Assembly (NCBI GenBank): GCA_964463485.1
Contig: CAYXDO010000025.1
Coordinates: 1-64,000, forward strand
DNA length: 64,000 bases
DNA from: CAYXDO01 sp964463485
GTDB taxonomy: Bacteria; Myxococcota; Kuafuiibacteriia; Kuafuiibacteriales; Kuafuiibacteriaceae
Reading direction: 5' to 3'
Below are positions 42,539 to 50,906 of the stretch, piece after piece. Both the position numbers and the translations under genes were made by a program. The stretch's first letter is position 1; each line of letters starts with the position of its first letter. A model generated the notes under the pieces. That model searched no databases and was not told the DNA's origin. It saw nothing but the letters and a program-made list of their open reading frames with translations.

Positions 42539-42729
42539 TTGGTCATCGGATCCGCGGCGGGCAATTTCTGAGACTCGCCACCTTCGATAGCTCCGCCGAT
42601 TCCGCCCATCACGGCGTCCAGATCTTCGACCGACAGCTCGTCCACGCGCGCGACTTTTCGCGGCGGGGTCCTCGAAGGCATGGCCGGTTTGCTCTCCTTC
42701 GCCTTGTTCTTCGTATTCTTCGTCGCCAA
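42523..42729 (-). CDS. RiPP precursor candidate A (double-Gly leader, Cys-free core)
   Basis: A 68-aa peptide with a charged Lys/Pro-rich N-terminus, then a typical leader end VDELSVEDLDAVMGG (Gly42-Gly43), the same LxxxDLDAxxGG pattern as in the second precursor at 49.2 kb. The predicted core (44-68) begins IGGAIEGGE and ends NAKAP; it has no Cys and only two Ser/Thr, so it cannot form lanthionines. The TTG at 42729 is chosen because CGGAGG lies six bases upstream; the frame also allows an ATG at 42681. It is divergent from the radical SAM gene, which may modify it. The short length lowers confidence. Confidence 0.6.
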   Translation of the reverse strand: MATKNTKNKAKESKPAMPSRTPPRKVARVDELSVEDLDAVMGGIGGAIEGGESQKLPAADPMTNAKAP

Positions 42730-42935
42730 GGTCGGCCTCCGGCTGCACAGCAACCAGCTCCTGAATACCACGCTCGGTAGCCGTCTGCCCAGCGCTCGAA
42801 GTCGTGATGCGCCTCAAGTCCGCGACCGTCGATCGATGTCCCATGATGCAACTCACTCCTCGCGAGCCCGACACCTCGCCAGACTGTATGTCATCGACCT
42901 TGTCGCCACGCGAAAATGAGAGGACGTTCGTCCCG

Positions 42936-44162
42936 ATGATCGAGCGCCCTTCCCTGCGAGTCTATGGTCAGGCCGGCGTGTTGCCGCTGAGATCGCCCTG
43001 CCCGGCCGGCTGCAAGTTCTGTTACGAAACTCATCTCCCGAAGCTGGTGCCCAACGTGAAGCTCACGCGAAGCCCAGCGTACGACGACATGGCCTTCGCC
43101 GATTTCAGGTCAGGCCTGGTCGGAAGCGACCACCCCGTGACTCCGGTGTCCCCAGTGTTCGTCGACGAGGGCGTGGTCCACTACTCGTCGATGTCCGACA
43201 TATTCTGCCAGGGCCTCTCTGCCGAACAGCTCGAGGAGATCATTCGCCACAACGTGGGCAAGGAGCGTCGTGAGCTCGCCACGACCGGAAATCATCTCGA
43301 CGCGGAGCTCATGTTGCGCATGACCGAGCGATATCCAGACACCTTTCGGCTGCATTTTTCGCTCGTGACTCTCGACGACGACCTTCGCGAGCGAGTCTTC
43401 ACGAAGCCAGCTCCGGCATCCGAGATCCTGCGGATCGTCGGCGTGCTCCGGGAGCCCAAGATCTATCTGTGCAACCTAGACCCGGCCCAGACCATCCGCG
43501 ACCTCGAGCTCGTTCAACGTCACGCTCAGCCGGGCGCCCGGGTCCAGATCGCTCGAATGCATTGCACTCGAATGCACCCAGAGGACATCCGGACATTGGC
43601 TCGGCAGAGCGCGTTTGGATGGGACGTCGTGGCTCGGTGGATCAGCGACCATCGAGCCGCGCTGTCGAACATCGCGGAGATCGGTTTCCAGGCCCCGCCC
43701 GAAGGGTACGCCTGGACTTTCAGAAACGAGCTTCGGACGTGGCTGGAGCCCCGCGGTTTAGGGGTCGGCGACGTCGTCCTGACCTCACCTGCCGCCGCCC
43801 AGACGCTGCGTGAGCATGTCGTGCCCTCCTCCGCGACGGTCTTGCCGGTGTTCGACTCCCTCGGCGCTTCGACCTCGTTCACCACGACGATCTCGACGGA
43901 AAACGCCATCCAGGCGCTGCGGAGTCTGGGTCAGCAGCTCACGAGAATACTCGTCCCGAGCTCGATGTATTGGGTTCAGGATGGCTATTCGATCGACGGT
44001 CGACCGGTGGCGCAGCTCGGCGCGGAGTTTCCGGATTCGCGTATCGAAGTCATCGATGTCCCCCACGAAGTCCGGCGTGCCAGACTCACCCTCGCGCAGT
44101 GTCTGGACTACTTCGCCCAAAACCCAGGCGCAGCGACTGCCGGCGACCATCGCCCCTTCTGA
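42936..44162 (+). CDS. Radical SAM enzyme of the RiPP locus
   Basis: A 408-aa radical SAM enzyme: the [4Fe-4S] motif C-PAG-C-KF-C (CxxxCxxC) is in LRSPCPAGCKFCYETHLP near residue 25, followed by the expected barrel strands. It lacks the SPASM/twitch Cys-rich extension typical of many peptide-modifying radical SAM enzymes. The C-terminus is not recognised. The target may be the precursor peptide, but a small-molecule substrate is possible. The ATG at 42936 gives a short N-terminus; GAGAGGA lies about 11 bases upstream. It is the first gene of a three-gene unit, 21 bases before the carbamoyltransferase. Confidence 0.85.
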   Translation: MIERPSLRVYGQAGVLPLRSPCPAGCKFCYETHLPKLVPNVKLTRSPAYDDMAFADFRSGLVGSDHPVTPVSPVFVDEGVVHYSSMSDIFCQGLSAEQLEEIIRHNVGKERRELATTGNHLDAELMLRMTERYPDTFRLHFSLVTLDDDLRERVFTKPAPASEILRIVGVLREPKIYLCNLDPAQTIRDLELVQRHAQPGARVQIARMHCTRMHPEDIRTLARQSAFGWDVVARWISDHRAALSNIAEIGFQAPPEGYAWTFRNELRTWLEPRGLGVGDVVLTSPAAAQTLREHVVPSSATVLPVFDSLGASTSFTTTISTENAIQALRSLGQQLTRILVPSSMYWVQDGYSIDGRPVAQLGAEFPDSRIEVIDVPHEVRRARLTLAQCLDYFAQNPGAATAGDHRPF

Positions 44163-44183
44163 TTCTCTCGACCTACAAACGCC

Positions 44184-45956
44184 ATGAACAACTCCAAAAC
44201 CATCCTAGGGGTCAATCTCAGTCATGACACCGCCGTTGCCGCCGTTCGCGAGGGAGAAGTCCTCGTCGCGATCGCGGAAGAACGACTCAACCGGGTCAAA
44301 CATTGCACCGGCGTGACTCAATTCGGAAAGGTCATCCCATACCGATCCATTCGGTACTGCTGCGAGCACCTCGGAATCTCGCCGAACGAGGTGGACCTCT
44401 TCGTGACGAACTCATGCCGCAGCAACGCCCTCGAACAACTCCGGATGCAGCTCATCGGAATCCCGGAAGATCGAGTACGGGACGTGCCCCACCCAGGCCA
44501 CCACGCCGCCCATGCGTACTCGACCTTGTACTGCTCACCTTTCGACGAAGCCGCCGTCCTGATTCTCGACACCAACGGGTCGTTCATCGAGCGACCGGGC
44601 TCGATCGAGGCCCACTCGCGACTCGAGAAAAAAGAACACTACACGTGCTTTCATGGCGACGGGAGCGGGATGACAGTCGCCCTGTCCGACTTCGTGTTTC
44701 CCGGCGAGGTGAGTCTCGGAGAGCTGTATTGCATCTACTCGGCCGCGCTCCAACTCAGCCCTCGTCAAGGACCCTACGGGTTCGATGATCCCTTGTCCGC
44801 CGGCGGAAAGCTGATGGGTTTGGCCGCGCACGGAAAGCGGCCCACGATCGATCGGCTCTGGTCGTACGCCGAGTCGCACATGTCCATCTCCCTCGATGCT
44901 CTCGTCGATCGGCTCGGCGACCTCGGGTTCGTGGAGCAAGCCGATCGGTCGACTTTCGATCGTGCGTTCGGATTCAACTTCGCGACGATGGTCGAGCTGA
45001 AGAGAAGACAAGACTCCCTCCGAGAACAGCGCTACTTGGATCTCGCGGCGGAGGCTCAGTCGCTGCTCGAGACCGCGACGATCGAGATCGCCAGGCGGCT
45101 TCACGCGGTGACGAAGTCCAAGAACTTGTGCGTAGCCGGCGGCAACATGCTGAACGTAACCGCTTGCACTCGAATCTTGGAAGAGACTCCCTTCGAGCGG
45201 ATCTTCGTCCAACCCGCGGCGAACGACGCAGGCGTAGCCATCGGCGCCGCACTCTACGGCTATCGGGAGGTGCTGGGCGGGCGAGCGCGTCCCTACCTCG
45301 AGCGCGAGTACTCGACTTGCCTCGGCCACACGTACTCGAACGCAGAGGTCAGGCAGGCCATCGACGGCCCGCGGGGCTCCGCGTTCTTGCGGCGGCACGT
45401 CCCGTCGATCGACGACAAGGTCAGAGCGCTCATGCCTCTGTTGGCGTCGGACCAGATTGTCGCAGTCTTCGACGGAGGCTCCGAATTTGGACCACGCGCG
45501 CTCGGGCACCGCAGCCTCCTGGCCTCCCCAAAGAACCCCGGCATGAAGGACAAAATGAATGAGTTGAAGCGGCGCGAGTGGTATCGACCCGTGGCCCCCG
45601 TCGTCCTCGAGAGCGCGTTCCCCGAGCTCTTCACGGCTCCCTTCAGTTCGGCGCCGTACATGACTCTGGCCGCGCGATGCAGACCTATCGTCAAAGAGCT
45701 CGCTCCGGCGATCGAACACGTGGACCAAACCTCGCGGCCCCAGACCGTGACCCTCGAGCGCAACCCGCTCCTCCACGCGCTCCTCGTGGCCGCTCGAGAA
45801 GCGATCGGCGTGCCGATGCTGATCAACACGTCGTTCAACATCGACGGAGAGCCGATCGTGGAGACTCCGCTCGACGCCGTCGCGACGCTGGATCGAGCTC
45901 CGCTGCTCGACGCCCTCCTGATCGGCGATTGGCTGCTCGAGAAGCCCAAGGCGTGA
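44184..45956 (+). CDS. NodU/CmcH-type O-carbamoyltransferase
   Basis: A 590-aa enzyme that transfers carbamoyl from carbamoyl phosphate, through a carbamoyl-AMP intermediate, to a hydroxyl group, as in TobZ and CmcH. The Kae1-like N-terminal domain has ILGVNLSHDTAVAAV and the metal motif HPGHHAAHA. The C-terminal domain has FDGGSEFGPRALGHRSLLAS and LINTSFNIDGEPIVETP. In natural products this decorates sugars or antibiotics; a peptide Ser, Thr or Tyr would be a new type of acceptor. Its stop overlaps the LanM start by four bases (GTGA), so the two are coupled. Confidence 0.93.
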   Translation: MNNSKTILGVNLSHDTAVAAVREGEVLVAIAEERLNRVKHCTGVTQFGKVIPYRSIRYCCEHLGISPNEVDLFVTNSCRSNALEQLRMQLIGIPEDRVRDVPHPGHHAAHAYSTLYCSPFDEAAVLILDTNGSFIERPGSIEAHSRLEKKEHYTCFHGDGSGMTVALSDFVFPGEVSLGELYCIYSAALQLSPRQGPYGFDDPLSAGGKLMGLAAHGKRPTIDRLWSYAESHMSISLDALVDRLGDLGFVEQADRSTFDRAFGFNFATMVELKRRQDSLREQRYLDLAAEAQSLLETATIEIARRLHAVTKSKNLCVAGGNMLNVTACTRILEETPFERIFVQPAANDAGVAIGAALYGYREVLGGRARPYLEREYSTCLGHTYSNAEVRQAIDGPRGSAFLRRHVPSIDDKVRALMPLLASDQIVAVFDGGSEFGPRALGHRSLLASPKNPGMKDKMNELKRREWYRPVAPVVLESAFPELFTAPFSSAPYMTLAARCRPIVKELAPAIEHVDQTSRPQTVTLERNPLLHALLVAAREAIGVPMLINTSFNIDGEPIVETPLDAVATLDRAPLLDALLIGDWLLEKPKA

Positions 45957-48900
45957 GCCCCGAGGACGAGCGAGCGCTCGTGACCGAGTCGCTCGGGATC
46001 TACGAGCGGCTCGATTTGTGGCGCGAGGACCCCAGCGGGTTCGAGGAGAGCCCGATTTCAGAGTCTCGGCTCGAGGCTTGGGCCAAGCTCCACGGTGACC
46101 GATTCGACGAACGGCTCCGGCTCGACGGACTCGACCGCGAGAGCGCCAAGAGGATGCTCGGCAGAGTCACTCGAACGCCGAGACCGACCTGGATATCCGT
46201 CGTCGAAGAAGTGCTCCGAGACCCCCGCACCGCGGTCGGGCCGGAGATGCTCGGCGATCCGAGCACACCCTTCCGCGAGTATTGGAGGCCCTGGGCGCAG
46301 GCCGCGATGGATCGGGCCAACTCCCTTGGCGCGCTTTGGGATCAGCTCGACGAGTCGATTCGTGCGCAGCTCGTCCGCTCGCTCGTGCTCGATCTCGCTC
46401 GCTGCGGGACGCAGGTGTTGATGCACGCCTTCAACCTCTACCGCTTCTCGCGACTCGACCCGAACGCGTGGTTCCTCGCCTCGGTGGGTTTGGGCGGGTC
46501 GAACGAGCTGTACTCGGCCTTCATCGATCGAGTCACCGGCCCTTCGGCGGAACGCTTCCTCCGCGAGCACCCCTGTTTTGCGAGGTTATCAGCCACTCGC
46601 GTGGAGCTCTGGCTCACTCAAATCTCCGAGTTACTCTCGCGCTTCGATTCGGACCGCTCGGAGATCGGCTCGCTTTTCGGAGTGGCTGCGCCTCGGATCT
46701 CGTCGATCGAAACCGAGCTCTCGGACTCTCACGCCGGCCGACGCGTGATGATTTGTGAGCTTCGATCGGATGACTCGACCGCGGAGGACTCGTGCGCTGC
46801 GACCCGCGTCGTGTACAAACCGCGGGAGGTCACCTCGGAGCGGGCGTGGAGTGCCCTCGTGAATTGGACGAACGCGCACAGTGGCACGACACTCCGAGCG
46901 CTTCGAGTCCTCGAACGCGAGGGGTATGGCTGGGTCGAGGCCGCGGTACCTGCGTCCATCGAGGATCCGGGACGAGTCGATGAGTACTTCCGACGATGCG
47001 GATCGCTGTTGGCGCTGGCTCGAATGCTGCGTGGGTCTGACTGTCACCGCGAGAACATGATCGCGAGCGGCGACCAGCCCCTACTCATCGACCTCGAGGT
47101 CCTCGTGACTCCGCAGCCCCAGGGCAGCTCGCCGTCCGACCCGTTCGAAGCGCGCCTCAGACGCTCCGTGCTGAGTACCGGCATGCTGCCCGAGTGGACG
47201 CGGGACCCCGAGGGCAAGGCCGTCGATATCAGCGGCATGGGTGCGCGCGCAGAGGAGTCTCCCACACGAGCCTATGGCATCGTTCGACCAAACAGCGACT
47301 TCATGACGTTCGATATGAGCGGCACCTTGGATCCGCTCGGAGGCTCGAATGAGCCGCGGACGACGGGCGGAAGCATCGGCGTCGATCCCCATCGCGATCA
47401 GGTCGTCGAAGGCTTCAAGCAGGTACACGCGTGTTGCCGGCGGGAGAAGGAAACGCTGGCGCGAAGGTCGGGCGTGCTCCAACCCTTCGCCTCGACCTCG
47501 AGCCGCATCGTGCTTCGTCCAACCAACGCGTACGCGCTGCTACTGCGGCAGAGTCGCAGCGCCGAGCTCATGCGCGACGCCGTCAGCCGATCGATCGCGC
47601 TGGATCGCATGGCCTCGCCTTGGATCGAGTCGCCGCGCTTTTGGGCGGTCCATCGGCATGAGTTAGAGGCCCTCCTCCGCGGAGACGTTCCATTGTTCGT
47701 AGCGCGCACCGACTCACCAGCGCTGTTCGCGATCGAGGTGGATGGGCCCGAGCTCGTCGTGGAGGCGGCCTTCGAACCTCGAGCCTTCCACGCCATGCTC
47801 GACGAAATCCGAGCCCTCGACCAGGAGGACGAGAGTTTCCAAGTTCGCTTGATCGAGCTCTCTTTCCTCGCGAAGTCCGTCGTGGAGCCCCTCGAGCGAC
47901 ACGCCAGAATGGGTCAGGTGCCGATTGAAGACCCGGTCGAAAGCGTCTCTCCTGCGAGCTCGGTGGTCATCGACGAGCGCGCTTCGGAAGTCACGCCACG
48001 CCCAGATGAGCTCGCCCTGAGGGCGCGGGAGCGCGTCATTCTCGCCGCCCTCCGCGTGGCTCGCGAGGACTTTGGGACGAGCGACGGGTCGAGGCATCGC
48101 GTTGGGCTCATCATCGACGAGCTTACCGGGAGGCCGAGAGTCGCACCGATCGGGTGGTCGTTGTACTCAGGTCAAACCGGCGTTTCGTTGTTTCTCGCGG
48201 CCTGCGCCGCCGATGCTCAGCTCGACGAGCTTCGCGCTTCTTCGCTCAGCGGACTTCGCGCGCTCAGGGCAGCCCTTCGCGTCGATCCGAGCGCGCTCGT
48301 CGCCCGCAATCCCTTGGGCGGCTTTGAAGGGATCGGGGGGCTCATCTACGGATTGGCCGTGATGGGTCGGCTGCTCGGCGAGTCGGGCCTGGTGGACGAC
48401 GCGGTCCACTTGGCGCGAAGCATCCGACCTTCGCGCATCGAGGCTGAGCCGCACCACGACGTGCTGATGGGTACGGCCGGGCTCATCCTCGCTCTCGTCG
48501 CGCTGAATTCGCTGACAGGCGGAGAGCGTGATCTCATCGAGCGCTGCGCGAGGCGCCTGGCCTCGGCCAAGCAGGTTCGCGAGATCGGAGTGAGTTGGAT
48601 CTCGGGCGACTCGCTCGGACTGACCGGACTATCCCATGGAAACGCGGGCATCGCGCTCGCCCTCCTGGAGGCCTGGCGAGCCACCGGCGACGATGAGTTA
48701 CGCGCGACGGCGCGCGACGCGCTCGCGTTCGAGCGGCGACACCGCCTGCTCGAGGTGGGAAATTGGCGCGACCTTCGATCAGAAGGGGACGGGACCATGA
48801 CGACCTGGTGTCACGGAGCGCCCGGGATCGCGCTCGCGCGAAGCCGGATGCTCATGATCGAGGAAGACGTCGAGCTGCGTCGAGATCTCGAGATGGCGAT

Positions 48901-49177
48901 CGAGACGACCCGCCGCGCACGACCTCGGGCGGCCCATCTTTGCTGCGGCTCGAGCGGCCTAGCCGAAATTCTCTTCCAGCTTGGGTCGGATCTCGGAGAC
49001 GAAGCGCTGCGCGAGGCTGCGAGGTCCAGAGTCTTCGAACAGACGCAGGCCCTACTCGGTTCTCCGTCGCAGAACGTCTCGCTGATGAGAGGAACGGCTG
49101 GAATGGCCTATGGCACGCTGCGCCAAGTGAGTAGAATCTCACTCCCAAGCCTTCTAGACCTGAGACCGGCCCGATGA
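45953..49177 (+). CDS. lanM: Class II lanthipeptide synthetase (LanM)
   Basis: A 1074-aa bifunctional enzyme. The N-terminal DUF4135 dehydratase (about 150-650) activates Ser/Thr with ATP and contains VVYKPREVTSERAW and GSDCHRENMIASG with LLIDLEVLV. The C-terminal LanC cyclase (about 680-1070) has GLSHGNAGIALAL and the zinc ligands in WCHGAPG and CCGSSG (Cys, Cys-His order as in LanC). It would dehydrate Ser/Thr of a precursor and form thioether rings with Cys. The GTG at 45953 overlaps the carbamoyltransferase stop. The likely substrate is the convergent NHLP precursor 38 bases downstream. Confidence 0.93.
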   Translation: MSPEDERALVTESLGIYERLDLWREDPSGFEESPISESRLEAWAKLHGDRFDERLRLDGLDRESAKRMLGRVTRTPRPTWISVVEEVLRDPRTAVGPEMLGDPSTPFREYWRPWAQAAMDRANSLGALWDQLDESIRAQLVRSLVLDLARCGTQVLMHAFNLYRFSRLDPNAWFLASVGLGGSNELYSAFIDRVTGPSAERFLREHPCFARLSATRVELWLTQISELLSRFDSDRSEIGSLFGVAAPRISSIETELSDSHAGRRVMICELRSDDSTAEDSCAATRVVYKPREVTSERAWSALVNWTNAHSGTTLRALRVLEREGYGWVEAAVPASIEDPGRVDEYFRRCGSLLALARMLRGSDCHRENMIASGDQPLLIDLEVLVTPQPQGSSPSDPFEARLRRSVLSTGMLPEWTRDPEGKAVDISGMGARAEESPTRAYGIVRPNSDFMTFDMSGTLDPLGGSNEPRTTGGSIGVDPHRDQVVEGFKQVHACCRREKETLARRSGVLQPFASTSSRIVLRPTNAYALLLRQSRSAELMRDAVSRSIALDRMASPWIESPRFWAVHRHELEALLRGDVPLFVARTDSPALFAIEVDGPELVVEAAFEPRAFHAMLDEIRALDQEDESFQVRLIELSFLAKSVVEPLERHARMGQVPIEDPVESVSPASSVVIDERASEVTPRPDELALRARERVILAALRVAREDFGTSDGSRHRVGLIIDELTGRPRVAPIGWSLYSGQTGVSLFLAACAADAQLDELRASSLSGLRALRAALRVDPSALVARNPLGGFEGIGGLIYGLAVMGRLLGESGLVDDAVHLARSIRPSRIEAEPHHDVLMGTAGLILALVALNSLTGGERDLIERCARRLASAKQVREIGVSWISGDSLGLTGLSHGNAGIALALLEAWRATGDDELRATARDALAFERRHRLLEVGNWRDLRSEGDGTMTTWCHGAPGIALARSRMLMIEEDVELRRDLEMAIETTRRARPRAAHLCCGSSGLAEILFQLGSDLGDEALREAARSRVFEQTQALLGSPSQNVSLMRGTAGMAYGTLRQVSRISLPSLLDLRPAR

Positions 49178-49214
49178 CTCGGCCCGATGACCGAGGCCGC
49201 GGAGCGTTCGTCGA

Positions 49215-49574
49215 TCACCAGGGAACGCAGTCTTTGTAGCAGGTGCTGCCGGACTGGCTGCTCTGGGTCGGCGTGAAATTGAAGAGTGCGCCGTAATTCG
49301 CACGCTGAGAGATATTTGAGACGACGCTGAGACCGACGCCGCCCGCAGCCGCGTCGAGGTCACCTTCGGAGAGCTGATCCGTGGCCGGCGCGGGCGGGAG
49401 CGTGATGAAGAGCTGAGTGGCCGTATTCTCGACGACGGAGACCTTCACGCCAGCGGGGACGTCGACGCCGTGCTCCTTGAGCACCGCGGCCGGATTGGCC
49501 ATGAAGCGGGCCTTGAAGGCGCCATCCTTCCAGCATTTCGAGATGATTTCGCCGAGCTGATTCTGATTCGACAT
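49215..49574 (-). CDS. RiPP precursor B with nitrile-hydratase-like leader (NHLP)
   Basis: A 119-aa precursor. The leader (1-79) is a clear nitrile-hydratase-alpha-like leader: IISKCWKDGAFKARFMANPAAV, then HGVDVPAGVKVSVVENT, ending in LSEGDLDAAAGG. The predicted core (80-119, 40 residues) begins VGLSVVSN and ends STCYKDCVPW; it has two Cys (112 and 116) and many Ser/Thr, suitable for one or two lanthionine rings. ATG with AGAGGA eight bases upstream. It is downstream of the TfuA gene on the same strand and convergent with lanM, so both modification systems flank it. Confidence 0.9.
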   Translation of the reverse strand: MSNQNQLGEIISKCWKDGAFKARFMANPAAVLKEHGVDVPAGVKVSVVENTATQLFITLPPAPATDQLSEGDLDAAAGGVGLSVVSNISQRANYGALFNFTPTQSSQSGSTCYKDCVPW

Positions 49575-49865
49575 GTTTGGTTCCTCTTTCGATTGCGGCT
49601 CGTCTAGCCGGCTTCATTGGTACCACCGCGCAGCTCGATTCGCAACGGCTCTCATGCTTGAGCCCCAATGGGTTCAGCGTGCAACTAACGGTCGTTGGAG
49701 CGAGCCGCAGGCGTGCCCGCCGCGTGAGCTGAGGCACTCGCGAACGGTTTTCTGCCGTAGCCTTCCGCTCCACCGGCGTCAGAGGGACGCGTCGGCCCCG
49801 TCCGTCGGGGTCGCATTCCCAGTGACTCGAGTCACCCATACGCTCGCCGCGGACCATTGTCGCGC

Positions 49866-50906
49866 TCATTTTTCTTCGAGGAGCGCGCGCTGGCGGACCC
49901 GTTGATCGAGCTCCGGACCATACAACGCCTTGAGCTTGCTCACAGCGAGCTGTTCTCGAACCATCTCGAGCAACGACTCTCGCGTCATGGATCGCGACAA
50001 CAACCACGCGTCGAGCTCAGCGACGGTCGCGAGCTCGAGCTGTTTGCAGAGCTCCGCGAGCTGCGACGAGACCTCTTCGTCGGAAGCCCGAGCCGCTAGC
50101 AACTCCGCGTGCTCTCCGGCCAAGAGTCGCAGCAGCTCCGCGTCAGGTTCCATCGACGTCGACGTAACGGAGCCCGAGCGCCTCTCCGCGACCACTTGGG
50201 AGCGTAAGCGTTCGAAGAACACGCTGCGCTCGACGAACACAGCGTTCGGGTTCGGCGAGTCGCCCTTCGAAGCCATACGCAGAAGCAGCGCCACCGCGTC
50301 GCGCTCCTTCTGCGATTCGAAAGGCTGAGAGAGAAACGACTGCAGCTGCCGGGCCTCCTCGGCATGCAAGCGCGCGCTCGCGTGATGCGCCACGCGAGCC
50401 AGCGAGCGCTCGTGGTACCGCAGACTCTTGGCGAACGAGAGCAGCTCCTCGATCATTTGTGTTCCAACGATATTCAGCTCGCCCGCCGTCTTCAATCGAT
50501 CGCGGATGTTCACCATGGCCTCGGACATCGCGCGGTAGCCCGCCTCCGCCGGGCCATGAATCACCGCGACCTCGTCGTCGTCTTCGAGCGCTCCGTCGCG
50601 ATAGAGCTCGAAAATTCGGCCGACGCCGATCATGCCAAAGGGCCACAGCTCGGCGGCGCGAAGAGCGCCCATGCTGGAGCTCCCGAACACGATCGCGCCG
50701 CGCTCGATCGCGAACAGGATCTCTTTGTGCGACACCGAGGGGACGCGATCAAAGTATCCATCCACGATTCCGATCCGATCGGCTCCGGCTTCGAGCGCTC
50801 GGAGCACGTCGCCGCGCCCCACGGGCGGCCAGTACTCGGCGTCCGCAAACTGACCGCGAGCGCGGTCCACGGAGATCGTCGGGCCGAGAAAAACGACCGC
50901 CTTCAT
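49866..50906 (-). CDS. TfuA-like protein (YcaO partner)
   Basis: A 346-aa TfuA-domain protein: VFLGPTISV near the start, YWPPVGRGDVLRALE, IGIVDGYFDRVPSVSHKEIL, VFGSSSMGALRAAELWPFGM and DDDEVAVIHGPA are the family pattern. TfuA proteins work with YcaO enzymes, mainly to install thioamides (thioviridamide-type peptides, McrA thioglycine), by helping sulfur delivery. The C-terminal 130 residues are a helical extension. The start overlaps the YcaO stop (ATGA), so the pair is coupled. About 290 bases separate it from precursor B. Confidence 0.9.
   Translation of the reverse strand: MKAVVFLGPTISVDRARGQFADAEYWPPVGRGDVLRALEAGADRIGIVDGYFDRVPSVSHKEILFAIERGAIVFGSSSMGALRAAELWPFGMIGVGRIFELYRDGALEDDDEVAVIHGPAEAGYRAMSEAMVNIRDRLKTAGELNIVGTQMIEELLSFAKSLRYHERSLARVAHHASARLHAEEARQLQSFLSQPFESQKERDAVALLLRMASKGDSPNPNAVFVERSVFFERLRSQVVAERRSGSVTSTSMEPDAELLRLLAGEHAELLAARASDEEVSSQLAELCKQLELATVAELDAWLLSRSMTRESLLEMVREQLAVSKLKALYGPELDQRVRQRALLEEK

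Noticed and set aside
42464..42874. A 136-codon minus-strand frame beginning MGHRSTVADLRRITT that overlaps precursor A
   Set aside because: It has a fair ribosome-binding site, but its second half is out of frame with the clear VEDLDAVMGG leader end and turns into Arg-rich filler. A frameshift joining the two frames is possible but not supported.
46631..47047. Several frames of 70-170 codons antisense to lanM
   Set aside because: None has a family signature and codon use follows the lanM strand.
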